Shown here: piece by piece, positions 24,314 through 33,929 of the stretch
Layout of the letters: each line of letters opens with the position of its first letter
Numbering within the stretch: position 1 is the first letter of the stretch
Source of the DNA: Gemmatimonadota bacterium
GTDB taxonomy: Bacteria > Gemmatimonadota > Gemmatimonadetes > Longimicrobiales > Gaopeijiaceae
Direction: 5' to 3'
DNA: 45,068 bases
Assembly (NCBI GenBank): GCA_022560615.1
Contig: JADFSR010000035.1
Coordinates: forward strand, 1-45,068
The notes under the pieces: generated by a model
Database searches by the model: none
What the model saw: the letters and a program-made list of their open reading frames with translations, nothing else
What the model was told of the DNA's origin: nothing
Program-made: the position numbers and the translations under genes

Positions 24314-27300
24314 ATGGCGTCATCCGCGGGTCGGGCCCGTTTGATTCGGGAAGAGTTGCAGCGCAGGATCCTCGTCCTCGACGGCGCCATGGGCACCATG
24401 ATCCAGCATCACGATCTGAGCGAAGAGGACTTCCGCGGTCAGCGCTTCACCGACACCGACTCCGACCTTTTCGGAGCCAATGACATCCTGTGCCTTTCGC
24501 AGCCCGATTTGATTCGCGGGATCCATGTGGAGTACCTGGAGGCGGGCGCAGACCTGATCGAGACCAATACGTTCAGCGCCAATCGGATCTCACTCGCGGA
24601 CTACGGGCTGCAAGAGATCGCACGTGAGCTCAATCGCGCGGCCGCCCGTCTCGCGCGCGACGCCGCGGACGACATCGAGGCGCGCGATCCCTCCCGCACG
24701 TGCTGGGTCGCTGGCGCGCTCGGCCCCACCAACCGCACGGCATCCATCTCGCCCGACGTGGGTGATCCCGGCGCGCGCAACGTCACCTTCGATGAGCTCG
24801 TGCGCGCGTTCCAGGAACAGGCGCATGGCCTGCTCGAAGGCGGAGTCGACATCCTTCTCATCGAGACTGCGTTCGACACGCTGAACGCAAAAGCGGCGCT
24901 GTACGCGCTCTCTCTGGTGCTCGCCGAAGCGGGGGTCGATACGCCGGTGATGATGTCCGGGACGATCACCGACCAGAGCGGGCGCACGCTCTCCGGCCAG
25001 ACGCCCGAGGCGTTCTACAACGCGATCGTACACGGCGTGCACCCGGGACCGGGTCGCGAGAGCGGGCTACTCAGTGTAGGGCTCAACTGCGCGCTCGGAA
25101 TCGACCAGCTGCGACCGCACCTGGAAGAGCTGTCCGACGTAGCTCGGCTTCCCATCAGCTGCTATCCCAATGCAGGGCTTCCGAACGAGTTCGGCGAATA
25201 CGACGACACTCCGGAGCACATGGCGAGCGTGACGTCGGACTTCGTGGACGCGGGATTCCTGAACATCGTGGGCGGCTGCTGCGGGACGACCCCAGACCAC
25301 ATCAGGGCGATCGCAGATATCGTCGCGGGGCGGGCGCCGCGCACCGTCCCCGAGCCGCCTCGACGTACGCGGCTGTCCGGTCTCGAGCCGCTGACGATCG
25401 GTCCTGACTCGCTGTTCGTGAACGTCGGCGAACGCACCAACGTCTCGGGCTCCAAGCGCTTCGCAAGCCTCATCGAGGAAGGTGACTACGAGGCCGCGGT
25501 CGAGGTCGCCCGTCAGCAGGTGCAGGGCGGAGCCCAGATCATCGATGTGAACATGGACGAGGGGCTGCTCGACGGAGTCGCCGCGATGCCGCGCTTCCTC
25601 AACCTCCTCGCGTCCGAGCCGGAGATCGCGCGCATCCCGGTGATGGTCGACTCCTCCGACTGGGACGTGATCGAGGCCGGCCTCAAGACGCTTCAGGGCA
25701 AGGGCGTCGTGAATTCGATCTCGCTGAAGGACGGCGAGGACACGTTCCGCGAGCGAGCGCGCCTCGTGCGCCGGTACGGCGCCGCAGCAGTCGTGATGGC
25801 GTTCGACGAAGAGGGCCAGGCGGACACCCTTGAGCGCAAAGTCGAGATCTGTGAGCGCGTCTACAGGATCCTCGTAGACGAAGAGGGCTTCCTTCCCGAG
25901 GATATCATCTTCGACGCCAACGTCTTCGCCGTGGCAACCGGAATGGAAGAGCACGACGAATACGCGATCCGGTTCATCGAGGCGGTACGGCAAATCAAAC
26001 AATCGTGTCCGCACGCGCTGACGAGCGGCGGCATCAGCAACGTTTCGTTCTCCTTTCGGGGCAGCCCAGAGGTGAGAGAGGCGATGCACACGGCCTTCCT
26101 CTACCACGCGATCGCCGCAGGGCTCGACATGGGCATCGTGAACGCGGGTGCCTTGCCGGTCTACGATGAGATTCCAGCAGAGCTGCTCGAGCCCGTGGAG
26201 GATGTGCTCTTCGCGCGATCTCCAGACGCCACCGAAACCCTCACTCAAATCGCTCTGAACCGGTCCGGCACCACGGAACGCCGCACCGAGGAGGACCTGA
26301 CGTGGCGGACGCTCGACGTTCATGAGCGGCTGAAGCACGCGCTCGTGCAGGGCATCGACAAGTTCGTCGAGGAGGACGCGGAAGCAGCGCGCCAGGAGCT
26401 TCCGCTGGCGCTCCACGTCATCGAGGGCCCGCTCATGGATGGAATGAATGTCGTCGGCGACCTCTTCGGCAGCGGACGCATGTTCTTGCCACAGGTCGTG
26501 AAGAGCGCGCGAGTGATGAAGAAGGCGGTGGCGTACCTGACTCCGTTCCTGGAAGCGGAGAAGTCGGGCGCGACCGACAAGGGCACCGTGCTGCTCGCCA
26601 CGGTGAAAGGTGACGTGCACGACATCGGCAAGAGCATCGTGGGCGTCGTGCTTCAGTGTAACGGCTACTCGGTGATCGACCTCGGGGTCATGGTGCCCGC
26701 CGAGCGCATCCTGGAAACCGCGCGCGCGCAGAAGGTCGACGTGATCGGCCTGTCCGGGCTGATCACACCGTCGCTTGTCCAGATGGTGCACGTCGCCAAG
26801 GAGATGCAGAGGACGGGCTTCGACACGCCGCTCCTGATCGGGGGCGCGACGACATCAAAGGCGCACACCGCTGTGAAGATCGAGCGCAACTACGACGGCG
26901 CGACCGTGCACGTGCTGGACGCCTCCCGAGCGGTCGGGGTCGTGTCCGCGCTGCTCGATGAAGAGCGTCGAGACGGCTACATCGCCGAGGTGCGAGCTGG
27001 TTATGAGTCCGAGCGCGAGCGGCGTGCGCAGCGCACCGCTCGAACAGAGTTGCTGTCGATCGCGGTGGCCCGCGAGCGCGCCGAGAAGCTGGATTGGTCC
27101 TCGTACGACCCGCCAGCACCGTTGCGGCAAGGGGTTCATGTCTTCGACGTGGAGATCGCGGAACTGCGGCCATACATCGATTGGACGCCCTTCTTCCAGG
27201 CCTGGGAGTTGGCAGGCAAATATCCGGCGATCCTCGACGACGAGATCGTCGGCGAACAGGCTCAGAGCCTATGGGCCGATGCCGGGGCGCTCCTGGACCG

Positions 27301-28039
27301 TCTCGTAACCGATGGTCGGGTGCGCGCGCGCGCCGTCGTGGGCTTCTTCCCTGCCAACGCGATCGGCGACGACGTCGAGCTGTACACATCAGCTGACCGC
27401 ACAGAACGCCTCACCGTGCTCCACCATCTTCGTCAACAGTTCGCGAAGGGTGGGAGGGCGAACCGCTGTTTGGCGGATTTCGTCGCTCCGGCTGACGCCG
27501 GCAAACCCGACTGGGTCGGTGGCTTCGCGGTTACGGCCGGCATTGGCGTAGAGGAGATGGCGCGCGAGCTGGAGGACGCCAACGACGACTACAGCGCGAT
27601 TCTGGTGAAGTCGGTCGCGGACCGGCTCGCGGAGGCACTCGCCGAGCTCATGCACGAACGCGTCCGCCGCGAACTGTGGGGGTACACTCCGGAAGAACAG
27701 TTGTCGAACGACGCGCTCGTCCGGGAGACGTACCGAGGGATCCGGCCGGCCCCCGGTTACCCCGCGTGTCCGGACCATACCGAGAAGCGCACACTCTTCG
27801 AGCTGCTGGACGTCGAGAAGTCGCTCGGCATCGAGCTCACAGAGAGCTTCGCGATGACCCCGACGGCATCCGTGAGCGGTTGGTACCTGTCGCATCCCGA
27901 CGCGGTGTACTTCGGCGTGGGCCGCATCGCGCGCGATCAAGTCGAGGATTACGCCAGGCGAAAAGGGTGGACCATGGAAGAAGCGGAGCTCTGGTTGTCG
28001 CCCAATCTCGGTTACGATCCGGAAGGAGACACACCGTGA
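24314..28039 (+). CDS. metH: Cobalamin-dependent methionine synthase MetH
   Basis: A 1241-aa full-length enzyme that transfers a methyl group from methyl-tetrahydrofolate via cobalamin to homocysteine. The homocysteine domain has zinc ligands C259 (GLNCALG) and C322/C323 ([10 protein letters not shown]). The pterin domain begins around 370 ([15 protein letters not shown]). The cobalamin cap and binding domains contain DVHDIGK with axial H769. The C-terminal reactivation domain carries the SAM-binding [15 protein letters not shown]. All four modules are present and intact. The start ATG 24314 has GAGGGA just upstream and matches the usual N-terminus ([14 protein letters not shown]). The stop overlaps the following GTG start by GTGA. 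Expression is probably controlled by the leader at 24191-24301. Confidence 0.97.
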   Translation: MASSAGRARLIREELQRRILVLDGAMGTMIQHHDLSEEDFRGQRFTDTDSDLFGANDILCLSQPDLIRGIHVEYLEAGADLIETNTFSANRISLADYGLQEIARELNRAAARLARDAADDIEARDPSRTCWVAGALGPTNRTASISPDVGDPGARNVTFDELVRAFQEQAHGLLEGGVDILLIETAFDTLNAKAALYALSLVLAEAGVDTPVMMSGTITDQSGRTLSGQTPEAFYNAIVHGVHPGPGRESGLLSVGLNCALGIDQLRPHLEELSDVARLPISCYPNAGLPNEFGEYDDTPEHMASVTSDFVDAGFLNIVGGCCGTTPDHIRAIADIVAGRAPRTVPEPPRRTRLSGLEPLTIGPDSLFVNVGERTNVSGSKRFASLIEEGDYEAAVEVARQQVQGGAQIIDVNMDEGLLDGVAAMPRFLNLLASEPEIARIPVMVDSSDWDVIEAGLKTLQGKGVVNSISLKDGEDTFRERARLVRRYGAAAVVMAFDEEGQADTLERKVEICERVYRILVDEEGFLPEDIIFDANVFAVATGMEEHDEYAIRFIEAVRQIKQSCPHALTSGGISNVSFSFRGSPEVREAMHTAFLYHAIAAGLDMGIVNAGALPVYDEIPAELLEPVEDVLFARSPDATETLTQIALNRSGTTERRTEEDLTWRTLDVHERLKHALVQGIDKFVEEDAEAARQELPLALHVIEGPLMDGMNVVGDLFGSGRMFLPQVVKSARVMKKAVAYLTPFLEAEKSGATDKGTVLLATVKGDVHDIGKSIVGVVLQCNGYSVIDLGVMVPAERILETARAQKVDVIGLSGLITPSLVQMVHVAKEMQRTGFDTPLLIGGATTSKAHTAVKIERNYDGATVHVLDASRAVGVVSALLDEERRDGYIAEVRAGYESERERRAQRTARTELLSIAVARERAEKLDWSSYDPPAPLRQGVHVFDVEIAELRPYIDWTPFFQAWELAGKYPAILDDEIVGEQAQSLWADAGALLDRLVTDGRVRARAVVGFFPANAIGDDVELYTSADRTERLTVLHHLRQQFAKGGRANRCLADFVAPADAGKPDWVGGFAVTAGIGVEEMARELEDANDDYSAILVKSVADRLAEALAELMHERVRRELWGYTPEEQLSNDALVRETYRGIRPAPGYPACPDHTEKRTLFELLDVEKSLGIELTESFAMTPTASVSGWYLSHPDAVYFGVGRIARDQVEDYARRKGWTMEEAELWLSPNLGYDPEGDTP

Positions 28040-29883
28040 GAGCATTGATCGAGGACGACCTCGTTCACGTATTCGATGGCGCGATGGGTACGCTGCTCTA
28101 CGGCCGAGGTGTGTTCGTCAACGTTTGCTACGACGAGCTCAACAGGCGCCGACCCGAGCTCGTGCGTCAGATCCACGACGAGTATGTCGCGGCCGGCGCC
28201 GAGATTCTCGAGACGAACACGTTCGGCGCCAACCCGGTGAAGCTGTCGTCGTATGGGTTGGCCGAGCAAACCGAAGAGATCAACCGGGTAGCCGCCGAGC
28301 TGGCGCGAGCCGCTGCGGGCGACCGCGCTAGCGTCGCAGGCGCCATCGGCCCGCTCGGCATTCGCATCGAGCCATGGGGCCCGACCGCGCGGGACGAGGC
28401 GGTCAACTTCTTCAGAAGACAGGTGAACGGGCTTCTCGAGGGGGAGGTCGATGGATTCGTGCTCGAGACGTTCTCAGACATGAGCGAGATCGGATGCGCG
28501 GTCGCGGCCGTGCGAGGACTGAGCGACCTGCCGATCATAGCCCAGATGACCGTGGGGCCGGGCGGCAAGACCGCTTATGGAAACGACGCGACGCTGATCG
28601 CCCGTGAACTGACCGAGCTTGGAGTCGACGTCGTCGGCCTCAACTGTTCGGTCGGCCCAGCGGTCATGCTCGATGCCATCGAGGAGATGGCAGAGGTGAC
28701 CAACTTGCCGCTGATCGCTCAGCCCAACGCCGGCCTGCCCCGCACCGTGCGAGATCGGAAGATGTATCTCGCCAGCCCCGAATACATGGCGCAATATGCG
28801 AAGCGCATGATCGATGCCGGCGCGCGCTTCGTAGGGGGGTGCTGCGGCACGACCCCGGACCACGTGAAGCAGATCCGGATCGCGGTAGCTTCGGTGCAAC
28901 CGAAGAGCGTCGTCGTCGCCGAGCCCGTGGCGGCAGCAGGCGTCGAGGCAGCCCGAGAACCGGTACCGCTCGATGTTCGCTCCGCATGGGGCCGCAAGCT
29001 GGCTCGGGGAGAGCCGGTGGTGTCGGTGGAGATCATTCCTCCGCGCGGTTGGGACCGAGTCGCGCTCATCGAGCCCGCCCGGCGCTTGAAGGTCGCGGGG
29101 GTCGACACGCTGGCGATCGTGGACAATCCGAGATCGGTCAGCCGAATGGGCGCTCTCTCTGCCGCGCTGATCGTCGAACACGAGGTCGGCATCGAATCGC
29201 TGGTTCACTACACCTGTAGGGACCGCAACATGCTCGGCATGATCTCGGACCTCCTGGGAGCCGCCGCCGCGGGTATTCGAAACGTTCTCGTGGTCAGTGG
29301 CGAACCGCTGCTGCAGGGTCCCTACCCGGACGCGACTGCTGTCTTCGACATCGACTCCATCGGGCTGACCAACGTCATGAACGGTCTGAACCGCGGCATC
29401 GATCCGGGCGGCAACTCGATCGGGACACCCACAGAGTTCGTGCACGGCGTCGCGGCCAACCCCGGCGCGGTCGATCAAGAGCGCGAAGTCGAACGCTATC
29501 GGTACAAGGTCGAGGCCGGGGCCGACTTCGCCGTCACGCAACCGATCTTCGACCCGCAGGCACTCGAGCGCTTCCTCGAGCGCGTGGGAAGCGGAAGCAT
29601 CCCGGTCATCGCGGGGATTTGGCCTTTCCTGAACCTCCGCAACGCCGAGTTTCTCGCGTGCGAGGTGCCGGGCGTGGTAGTACCCGACGAGATCGTCGAG
29701 CGCATGCGCAGCGCCCAGGAAAGCGGTTCTGACGCCGCCCTCGAGGAAGGCGTGCTCATCGCTCTCGAGATGATCGAAGCGGTGCGGCCGCACGTGCAAG
29801 GATTCCACCTCAGCGCCCCGAGCCGGCGCGTCGACGTAGCGCTGCGCGTGCTTCGTGAGGCAGGCGTCAGCGCGACCGCTTGA
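28036..29883 (+). CDS. Bifunctional homocysteine S-methyltransferase / methylenetetrahydrofolate reductase
   Basis: A 615-aa fusion like Bacillus YitJ. The N-terminal half (about 1-290) is a zinc-dependent homocysteine methyltransferase: [10 protein letters not shown], then zinc ligands C204 (LNCSVG) and C269/C270 ([10 protein letters not shown]). The C-terminal half (about 320-605) is an FAD-dependent [18 protein letters not shown] carries the catalytic Glu region, and [20 protein letters not shown] and [19 protein letters not shown] are family signatures. MTHFR makes the methyl-THF that MetH uses. GTG 28036 overlaps the metH stop (GTGA) and has GGAAGGAG eight bases upstream. The extra homocysteine methyltransferase module duplicates the first domain of MetH next door; its methyl donor is unknown. 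Confidence 0.93.
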   Translation: MRALIEDDLVHVFDGAMGTLLYGRGVFVNVCYDELNRRRPELVRQIHDEYVAAGAEILETNTFGANPVKLSSYGLAEQTEEINRVAAELARAAAGDRASVAGAIGPLGIRIEPWGPTARDEAVNFFRRQVNGLLEGEVDGFVLETFSDMSEIGCAVAAVRGLSDLPIIAQMTVGPGGKTAYGNDATLIARELTELGVDVVGLNCSVGPAVMLDAIEEMAEVTNLPLIAQPNAGLPRTVRDRKMYLASPEYMAQYAKRMIDAGARFVGGCCGTTPDHVKQIRIAVASVQPKSVVVAEPVAAAGVEAAREPVPLDVRSAWGRKLARGEPVVSVEIIPPRGWDRVALIEPARRLKVAGVDTLAIVDNPRSVSRMGALSAALIVEHEVGIESLVHYTCRDRNMLGMISDLLGAAAAGIRNVLVVSGEPLLQGPYPDATAVFDIDSIGLTNVMNGLNRGIDPGGNSIGTPTEFVHGVAANPGAVDQEREVERYRYKVEAGADFAVTQPIFDPQALERFLERVGSGSIPVIAGIWPFLNLRNAEFLACEVPGVVVPDEIVERMRSAQESGSDAALEEGVLIALEMIEAVRPHVQGFHLSAPSRRVDVALRVLREAGVSATA

Positions 29884-29913
29884 TGCCTGTGTAGCCCTGG
29901 GGAGCTGCTAAAG

Positions 29914-30777
29914 CTAAACCTGATCCAAGATCCTGCGGAGACGACGGCCCGCGCCGCGGTTCCCCAGGTTGCTGACGTAGACCTTCTCGGCCCCGACGCG
30001 TCGCAGCGCGCGAATCGTACGCGCGCAGATCTCCTCAGCGGAAGCGCTCTCGAATTCGCGCGTCACCTCTTCGGCCGGGACCGGGAAGAAGCCTCCGAGG
30101 ACCTCTAGAGTCTTTGCGTTGGCACTGCGGTAGAAGAAGACCCCGAATACCGTGGGCACCGTCGCCCCGACCGCGTGCATGCGTTCCAGAAAGCGCTCGA
30201 CCCCCTGGAGGCTGTGATGCGAAACGACCTGCGTCAGAGCGAAGTCCGCGTGGGCGTCGTCCGCCGCCAGGAACGCAACCTGCTCCTCGGCGTCGCGGTG
30301 CGGGTTCGCCCACCCTCCCAGGACCAGGTCAGGGAGTCGCCCGCGCAGGAGCTCGCGGAGGTCGCGTCCGTGAGGCACGCAACGCGGCACACCGACCGAC
30401 TCGTCGCCTCCGAGGACCGTGAGCGCATCGAATCCGTCGGATTTCGCGCGCGATGCGAACATCATGCAGTAGTCGAGCGTGTGCTTCGCGGTCAGAATCG
30501 GGATGATGCGGCGCAGGTCGACGTCGTCACCCGCGTTCGCGCCGACGTGCGCGAGATTCTCCTCTTCGGCCGCCCCCACCGCGTTGTCAGTGAGGAAGAC
30601 GAAGAGGTCGTCGCTGGTCAGCCGGCCGAGTGAGTGGTGCAGGTCGATCCAAGCGCCCATGCCGTCTTCGGCCTCTAGATCCGACCGCGGGGGCCGTAAC
30701 TCCACGGCCACGAGCGGACCGGGCTGGTGCAGACGCTCGAGCAGAAGGGCGTGACGTCCGGCAGCGGGTGTCGTCAA
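29914..30777 (-). CDS. Divergent methylenetetrahydrofolate reductase-like protein
   Basis: A 287-aa TIM-barrel protein resembling MetF but clearly diverged. LVAVELRPPRSDLE matches the MetF strand-1 motif with the catalytic Glu; FDALTVLGGDES corresponds to the region of conserved nucleotide contacts; DFALTQVVSHHSLQGVERFLERM parallels FITQ-x-FFD with the following helix. The flavin and folate contacts are not all conserved as in the reductase half of the neighbouring fusion protein. Its start is TTG at 30777 in a TTGA overlap with the stop of the aminopeptidase gene, so it is translationally coupled to pepP. It converges with the metH operon (30-nt gap). It could be a reductase for another C1-folate or a non-catalytic folate-binding protein; unresolved. 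Confidence 0.72.
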   Translation of the reverse strand: MTTPAAGRHALLLERLHQPGPLVAVELRPPRSDLEAEDGMGAWIDLHHSLGRLTSDDLFVFLTDNAVGAAEEENLAHVGANAGDDVDLRRIIPILTAKHTLDYCMMFASRAKSDGFDALTVLGGDESVGVPRCVPHGRDLRELLRGRLPDLVLGGWANPHRDAEEQVAFLAADDAHADFALTQVVSHHSLQGVERFLERMHAVGATVPTVFGVFFYRSANAKTLEVLGGFFPVPAEEVTREFESASAEEICARTIRALRRVGAEKVYVSNLGNRGAGRRLRRILDQV

Positions 30778-32108
30778 CGGGCGCCTACCAGAGCCTCGAC
30801 CTCGTCCTCGGCCGTGGGTAGCGACGCGGTCAGCACCTCGCAGCCCTCGTCGGTGACGAGCACGTCATCCTCGATGCGCACGCCGATGCCCGAGAACCGA
30901 GGAGCGGATTCTTCGCAGACACCCGGACGGAAGTAGAGACCAGGCTCTATCGTGAAGACCATGCCCGGTTCGAGCACCCTCGACTCACCCGCTACCACGT
31001 AGTCCGCGGGATCGTGCAGGTCGAGCCCGAGCCAGTGAGACGTCTGATGCGGAAAGAACGGTCGGTACGTAGCCTCGCTGAGCAGCTCCTCCGTGGAGCC
31101 CGAGAGCACACCGAGCCCCACCAACCCGTCGACGATCCTACGAGCCGCAGCGTCGTGAACCGAGGCGATCGTGACCCCCGGGGCAACCTGCTCCACCGCC
31201 GCCCGGCGCGCGGCTTCGACGATTCGATAGACGTCGCGTTGCGTGTCTGAGAAGCCACCGCCAGCCGGATACGTGCGCGTGACGTCTCCGTTGTACAGCG
31301 CCACCTCGGCTCCGGCGTCGATCAAGACCAGCGCACCATCGGCGATGGTGTCTCGGTTCTCCACGTAGTGGAGGATACATGCGTTGGCGCCGGACCCGAC
31401 GATCGTCGCGAAGCCCGGTCCCATGGCCCCCGCGGCCCTGAACCCAGCGTCTACCGCAGCCTCCACGACCCACTCCCCCACCCCGGCCGCGATGGCAGCA
31501 GCGCCCGACCGGTGACCCTCGGCGCTGATGCGTGCCGCGGCTCGGATCGCCTCGATCTCCTCGGCATCCTTCCGCAAACGCAACGCATCCAGGATCTCAC
31601 CGGGATCGACCAGCCCGCGGGGTCCGGTGCCCCGTCGCATGCCGCTGGCGCGCGCCTGCTCCAGGGCTCGGCGAACGAAGTCGTCCGCTCGGTCGCCCGC
31701 CCCCAGACGATAGTGGATGCGATCACCCGCTTGCAGCAGACCCGGCAGTCTGTCCTCCATCTCCGACACCGAGTAGCATTCGTCGGCGCCGAATCGCTCC
31801 GCCGCGGCATCGGGCCCGAGCCGCGGACCTGCCCACCGCTCCTCCTTCGCATCGCGCGGGCGGACGAAGAGAACGAAGCGTGGATCGTCCCCACCCACGA
31901 GCACAAGGAGGGTTCCCGGCTCCGTCGTCCCGGTGACGTAGTACAGCTCACTGTCAGGGCGATACCTGTACTCGGTATCTCTCGAGCGGTACCGCTGCGG
32001 GGCGGACGGCAAGATCATGACTGCGGAGCCCAGTCGGCTCAGAACGGCCTCACGTCTGCGCCGGCAGGTCTCGACCGAAGGGCCGTCCAGAGTCGGGAGT
32101 TGGCTCAT
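30774..32108 (-). CDS. pepP: Xaa-Pro aminopeptidase (aminopeptidase P)
   Basis: A 444-aa M24B metallopeptidase that removes N-terminal residues preceding proline. The N-terminal creatinase-like domain spans about 10-140 (RDTEYRYRPDSELYYVTG). The pita-bread domain carries the five metal ligands D264 (LIDAGAE), D275 (GDVTRTYP), H358 (HQTSHWLGLDLHD), E388 (FTIEPGLYF) and E413 (GVRIEDDVLVT), all present, so it should bind two Mn ions and be active in the cytoplasm. No signal peptide is seen. It lies upstream of, and overlaps, the MTHFR-like gene. The functional link between the two is unclear. Confidence 0.94.
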   Translation of the reverse strand: MSQLPTLDGPSVETCRRRREAVLSRLGSAVMILPSAPQRYRSRDTEYRYRPDSELYYVTGTTEPGTLLVLVGGDDPRFVLFVRPRDAKEERWAGPRLGPDAAAERFGADECYSVSEMEDRLPGLLQAGDRIHYRLGAGDRADDFVRRALEQARASGMRRGTGPRGLVDPGEILDALRLRKDAEEIEAIRAAARISAEGHRSGAAAIAAGVGEWVVEAAVDAGFRAAGAMGPGFATIVGSGANACILHYVENRDTIADGALVLIDAGAEVALYNGDVTRTYPAGGGFSDTQRDVYRIVEAARRAAVEQVAPGVTIASVHDAAARRIVDGLVGLGVLSGSTEELLSEATYRPFFPHQTSHWLGLDLHDPADYVVAGESRVLEPGMVFTIEPGLYFRPGVCEESAPRFSGIGVRIEDDVLVTDEGCEVLTASLPTAEDEVEALVGAR

Positions 32109-32147
32109 GGCGGCAAACTAGCGGCCGCCACCGGGCATCGGCACCCC

Positions 32148-32179
32148 AGCAGCCCGTGGTAGAAGTACCACCGGCTGCT
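32148..32179. repeat. Hairpin containing the dispersed-repeat terminal sequence
   Basis: AGCAGCC-C-GTGGT (32148-32160) pairs with ACCAC-C-GGCTGCT (32167-32179) around the loop AGAAGT: twelve base pairs and one C-C mismatch. The first 21 bases are identical to the left terminus of the repeat element at 14051-14073, but no internal body follows. It is thus a solo terminus or fold-back form. It sits in the divergent gap between pepP and the carboxypeptidase-regulatory-like gene. Confidence 0.65.
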
Positions 32180-32207
32180 AGGGCAAGCGGCAAGCTCGCT
32201 CACGACT

Positions 32208-32213
32208 TATGAT
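32208..32213 (+). promoter_or_regulatory. Possible -10 box for a leaderless gene
   Basis: TATGAT ends only 6 nt before the GTG start at 32220, so transcription would begin at or next to the start codon. No Shine-Dalgarno sequence precedes the GTG, which agrees with a leaderless transcript. No clear -35 box is seen. Confidence 0.35.
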
Positions 32214-32219
32214 TTACGC

Positions 32220-33926
32220 GTGCGAATTCCATGCCTTGGGGTGACGTGCCTGCTCGCGCTCGCGGGTCACGCCGCAGCGCAGACCGTGCGAGGTGTCGTA
32301 GCGGAGGACGGCGCCGGGACCCCTCTCACCGGCGCGATGGTCGTTCTCTTCGACGTCGACGGCGAGGTGGTCGACCGAGTGCTCACCGACGCCACCGGCG
32401 GGTTCATCACGCAGGCGGACCACCCCGGCCGCTACTACGTCCGCGTCGACCGGATCGGGTACTCGAGCCTGACGACGGATCCGTTCGACGTACCGGTGCG
32501 CGGCACGTTCCGGCGCATCGATGTACCGATCCGTCCCATCCGGCTTCGCGGGCTCGACGTGTCCGGCTCACCACGGTGCGAAGTCCGGCCCGAGGAGGGG
32601 CGCGTCACCGCCCGAGTGTGGGCCGAGACACGAAAGGCGCTGGAAGCCGCCGCGTGGACCCAGTCGACGGGGATCTACCGCTATACGCTGCTGCATTTCA
32701 TTCGGGACCTCGACCGAAGCGGAGATGACATCCTGGACGAGCAGCGGTCCTTTAGTCGGGGCTCGACGAACGCCCCGTTCGTCAGCCTGCCCGCTGGGGA
32801 GCTCGTAGCCAAGGGCTTCGTTCAAGAGGATCCCGACTCCGGCACCATCTACCACGCTCCGGATGCCGAGGCGTTCCTGAGTGACGCTTTCCTCGACACG
32901 CATTGCATGGGAGTGCGTCGCGGTGATGCCGGCTCGATCGGTCTGGTGTTCGAGCCGATCGAGGGCCGGACGCTCCCGGACATCAAGGGCGTCTTGTGGC
33001 TCGACGAGGAAACCGCCGAGCTGGACCGACTGGAGTTTTCATACGTGAATGTCTCCCCGGGCAGGGAGATCGGTGAGCCGGGCGGGCACGTGGCCTTCAC
33101 GCGACTGCCCAACGGGACTTGGATCGTGCGTGAGTGGTGGATCCGCATGCCGATCATGGCGGTCGACGCGTACGGCCGGCTGCGTCGGCGCGGGTACAGG
33201 GAGGAGGGCGGCGTCGCGTGGCGGGTCACCGAGCGTTCGGGCGAGATCGTGCTGGAATCGTCCACCGCAACGATTTCGGGTTCCGTACAAGACTCCATCC
33301 GGGTGGGACCGGCCCTATCGGTTACCGTTCGCGTGCTGGATACGGGCGAGGAAGGGGACATCAAGCCCGACGGGTCGTTTTTGCTGCCTGGACTCGCAGG
33401 CGGCCTGCACAAGCTCGTGGTTCGGCACCCACTGCTCGACACGCTCGGCTTGCCGGCCCCGGTCACGGAAGTCGAGAGCGTGCTCGGTCAGATGACTCAC
33501 GTCAGCCTACGTGTGCCGACGCTCGCGGACGCTTTGAGAGAGGTGTGCGGCGGAGAGCCTCGGCCGCCTCAGACGGCGCCCCTGTTCGGCCGGGTGACCG
33601 ACGCGGCGGGTCGGCCCCAGGCCAACATCGAGGTAAAGCTGGCGTGGCTGAAAACCGCCGACTACAAGCCGCCCTTGCTCGCGGTGCCCCGGGGCCTTGG
33701 CGGAGAGGTCGCGCGGGAGTGGACACTCGGATCAGAAGAAAACCGGACGACGGTTGAGACGATGACCGATTCGCGCGGCATCTTCGTGCTTTGTGATGTC
33801 CCCCATGGATCGCGCCTGCGTCTGGACGTCGCGCGGTCGGATGGAGCCGGCGCATCGAGGCGCCCGCTTGTGCGAAGGGGTGCCGAAGTTGCGATCGTCA
33901 CGGTGACGATCGAGGACGGCAGGTAG
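32220..33926 (+). CDS. Secreted carboxypeptidase-regulatory-like domain protein
   Basis: A 568-aa protein with a signal peptide (MRIPCLGVTCLLALAGHAAA, cleavage after AQ-like region). Residues about 22-105 form a CarboxypepD_reg-like beta-sandwich (TVRGVVAEDGAGTPLTGAMV, DATGGFITQADHPGRYYVRV, IGYSS). A second such unit is suggested near 355-420 (ISGSVQDS, KPDGSFLLPGL) and a third near 455-550 (LFGRVTDAAGRPQANIEVKL, DSRGIFVLCDVPHGSRLRL). The central part (about 115-350) is unassigned. No peptidase motif is present, so the role is structural or in ligand binding at the cell envelope (inference). It ends 3 nt before the stop of the convergent TonB-dependent receptor. Confidence 0.8.
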   Translation: MRIPCLGVTCLLALAGHAAAQTVRGVVAEDGAGTPLTGAMVVLFDVDGEVVDRVLTDATGGFITQADHPGRYYVRVDRIGYSSLTTDPFDVPVRGTFRRIDVPIRPIRLRGLDVSGSPRCEVRPEEGRVTARVWAETRKALEAAAWTQSTGIYRYTLLHFIRDLDRSGDDILDEQRSFSRGSTNAPFVSLPAGELVAKGFVQEDPDSGTIYHAPDAEAFLSDAFLDTHCMGVRRGDAGSIGLVFEPIEGRTLPDIKGVLWLDEETAELDRLEFSYVNVSPGREIGEPGGHVAFTRLPNGTWIVREWWIRMPIMAVDAYGRLRRRGYREEGGVAWRVTERSGEIVLESSTATISGSVQDSIRVGPALSVTVRVLDTGEEGDIKPDGSFLLPGLAGGLHKLVVRHPLLDTLGLPAPVTEVESVLGQMTHVSLRVPTLADALREVCGGEPRPPQTAPLFGRVTDAAGRPQANIEVKLAWLKTADYKPPLLAVPRGLGGEVAREWTLGSEENRTTVETMTDSRGIFVLCDVPHGSRLRLDVARSDGAGASRRPLVRRGAEVAIVTVTIEDGR

Positions 33927-33929
33927 AGC

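Noticed and set aside
25067-26791. 574-codon open frame on the minus strand
   Set aside because: It lies wholly antisense to metH, has no recognisable domain, and its composition is the reverse complement of a high-G+C coding frame.
28474-29808. 444-codon open frame on the minus strand
   Set aside because: Antisense to the homocysteine methyltransferase/MTHFR gene, no motifs.
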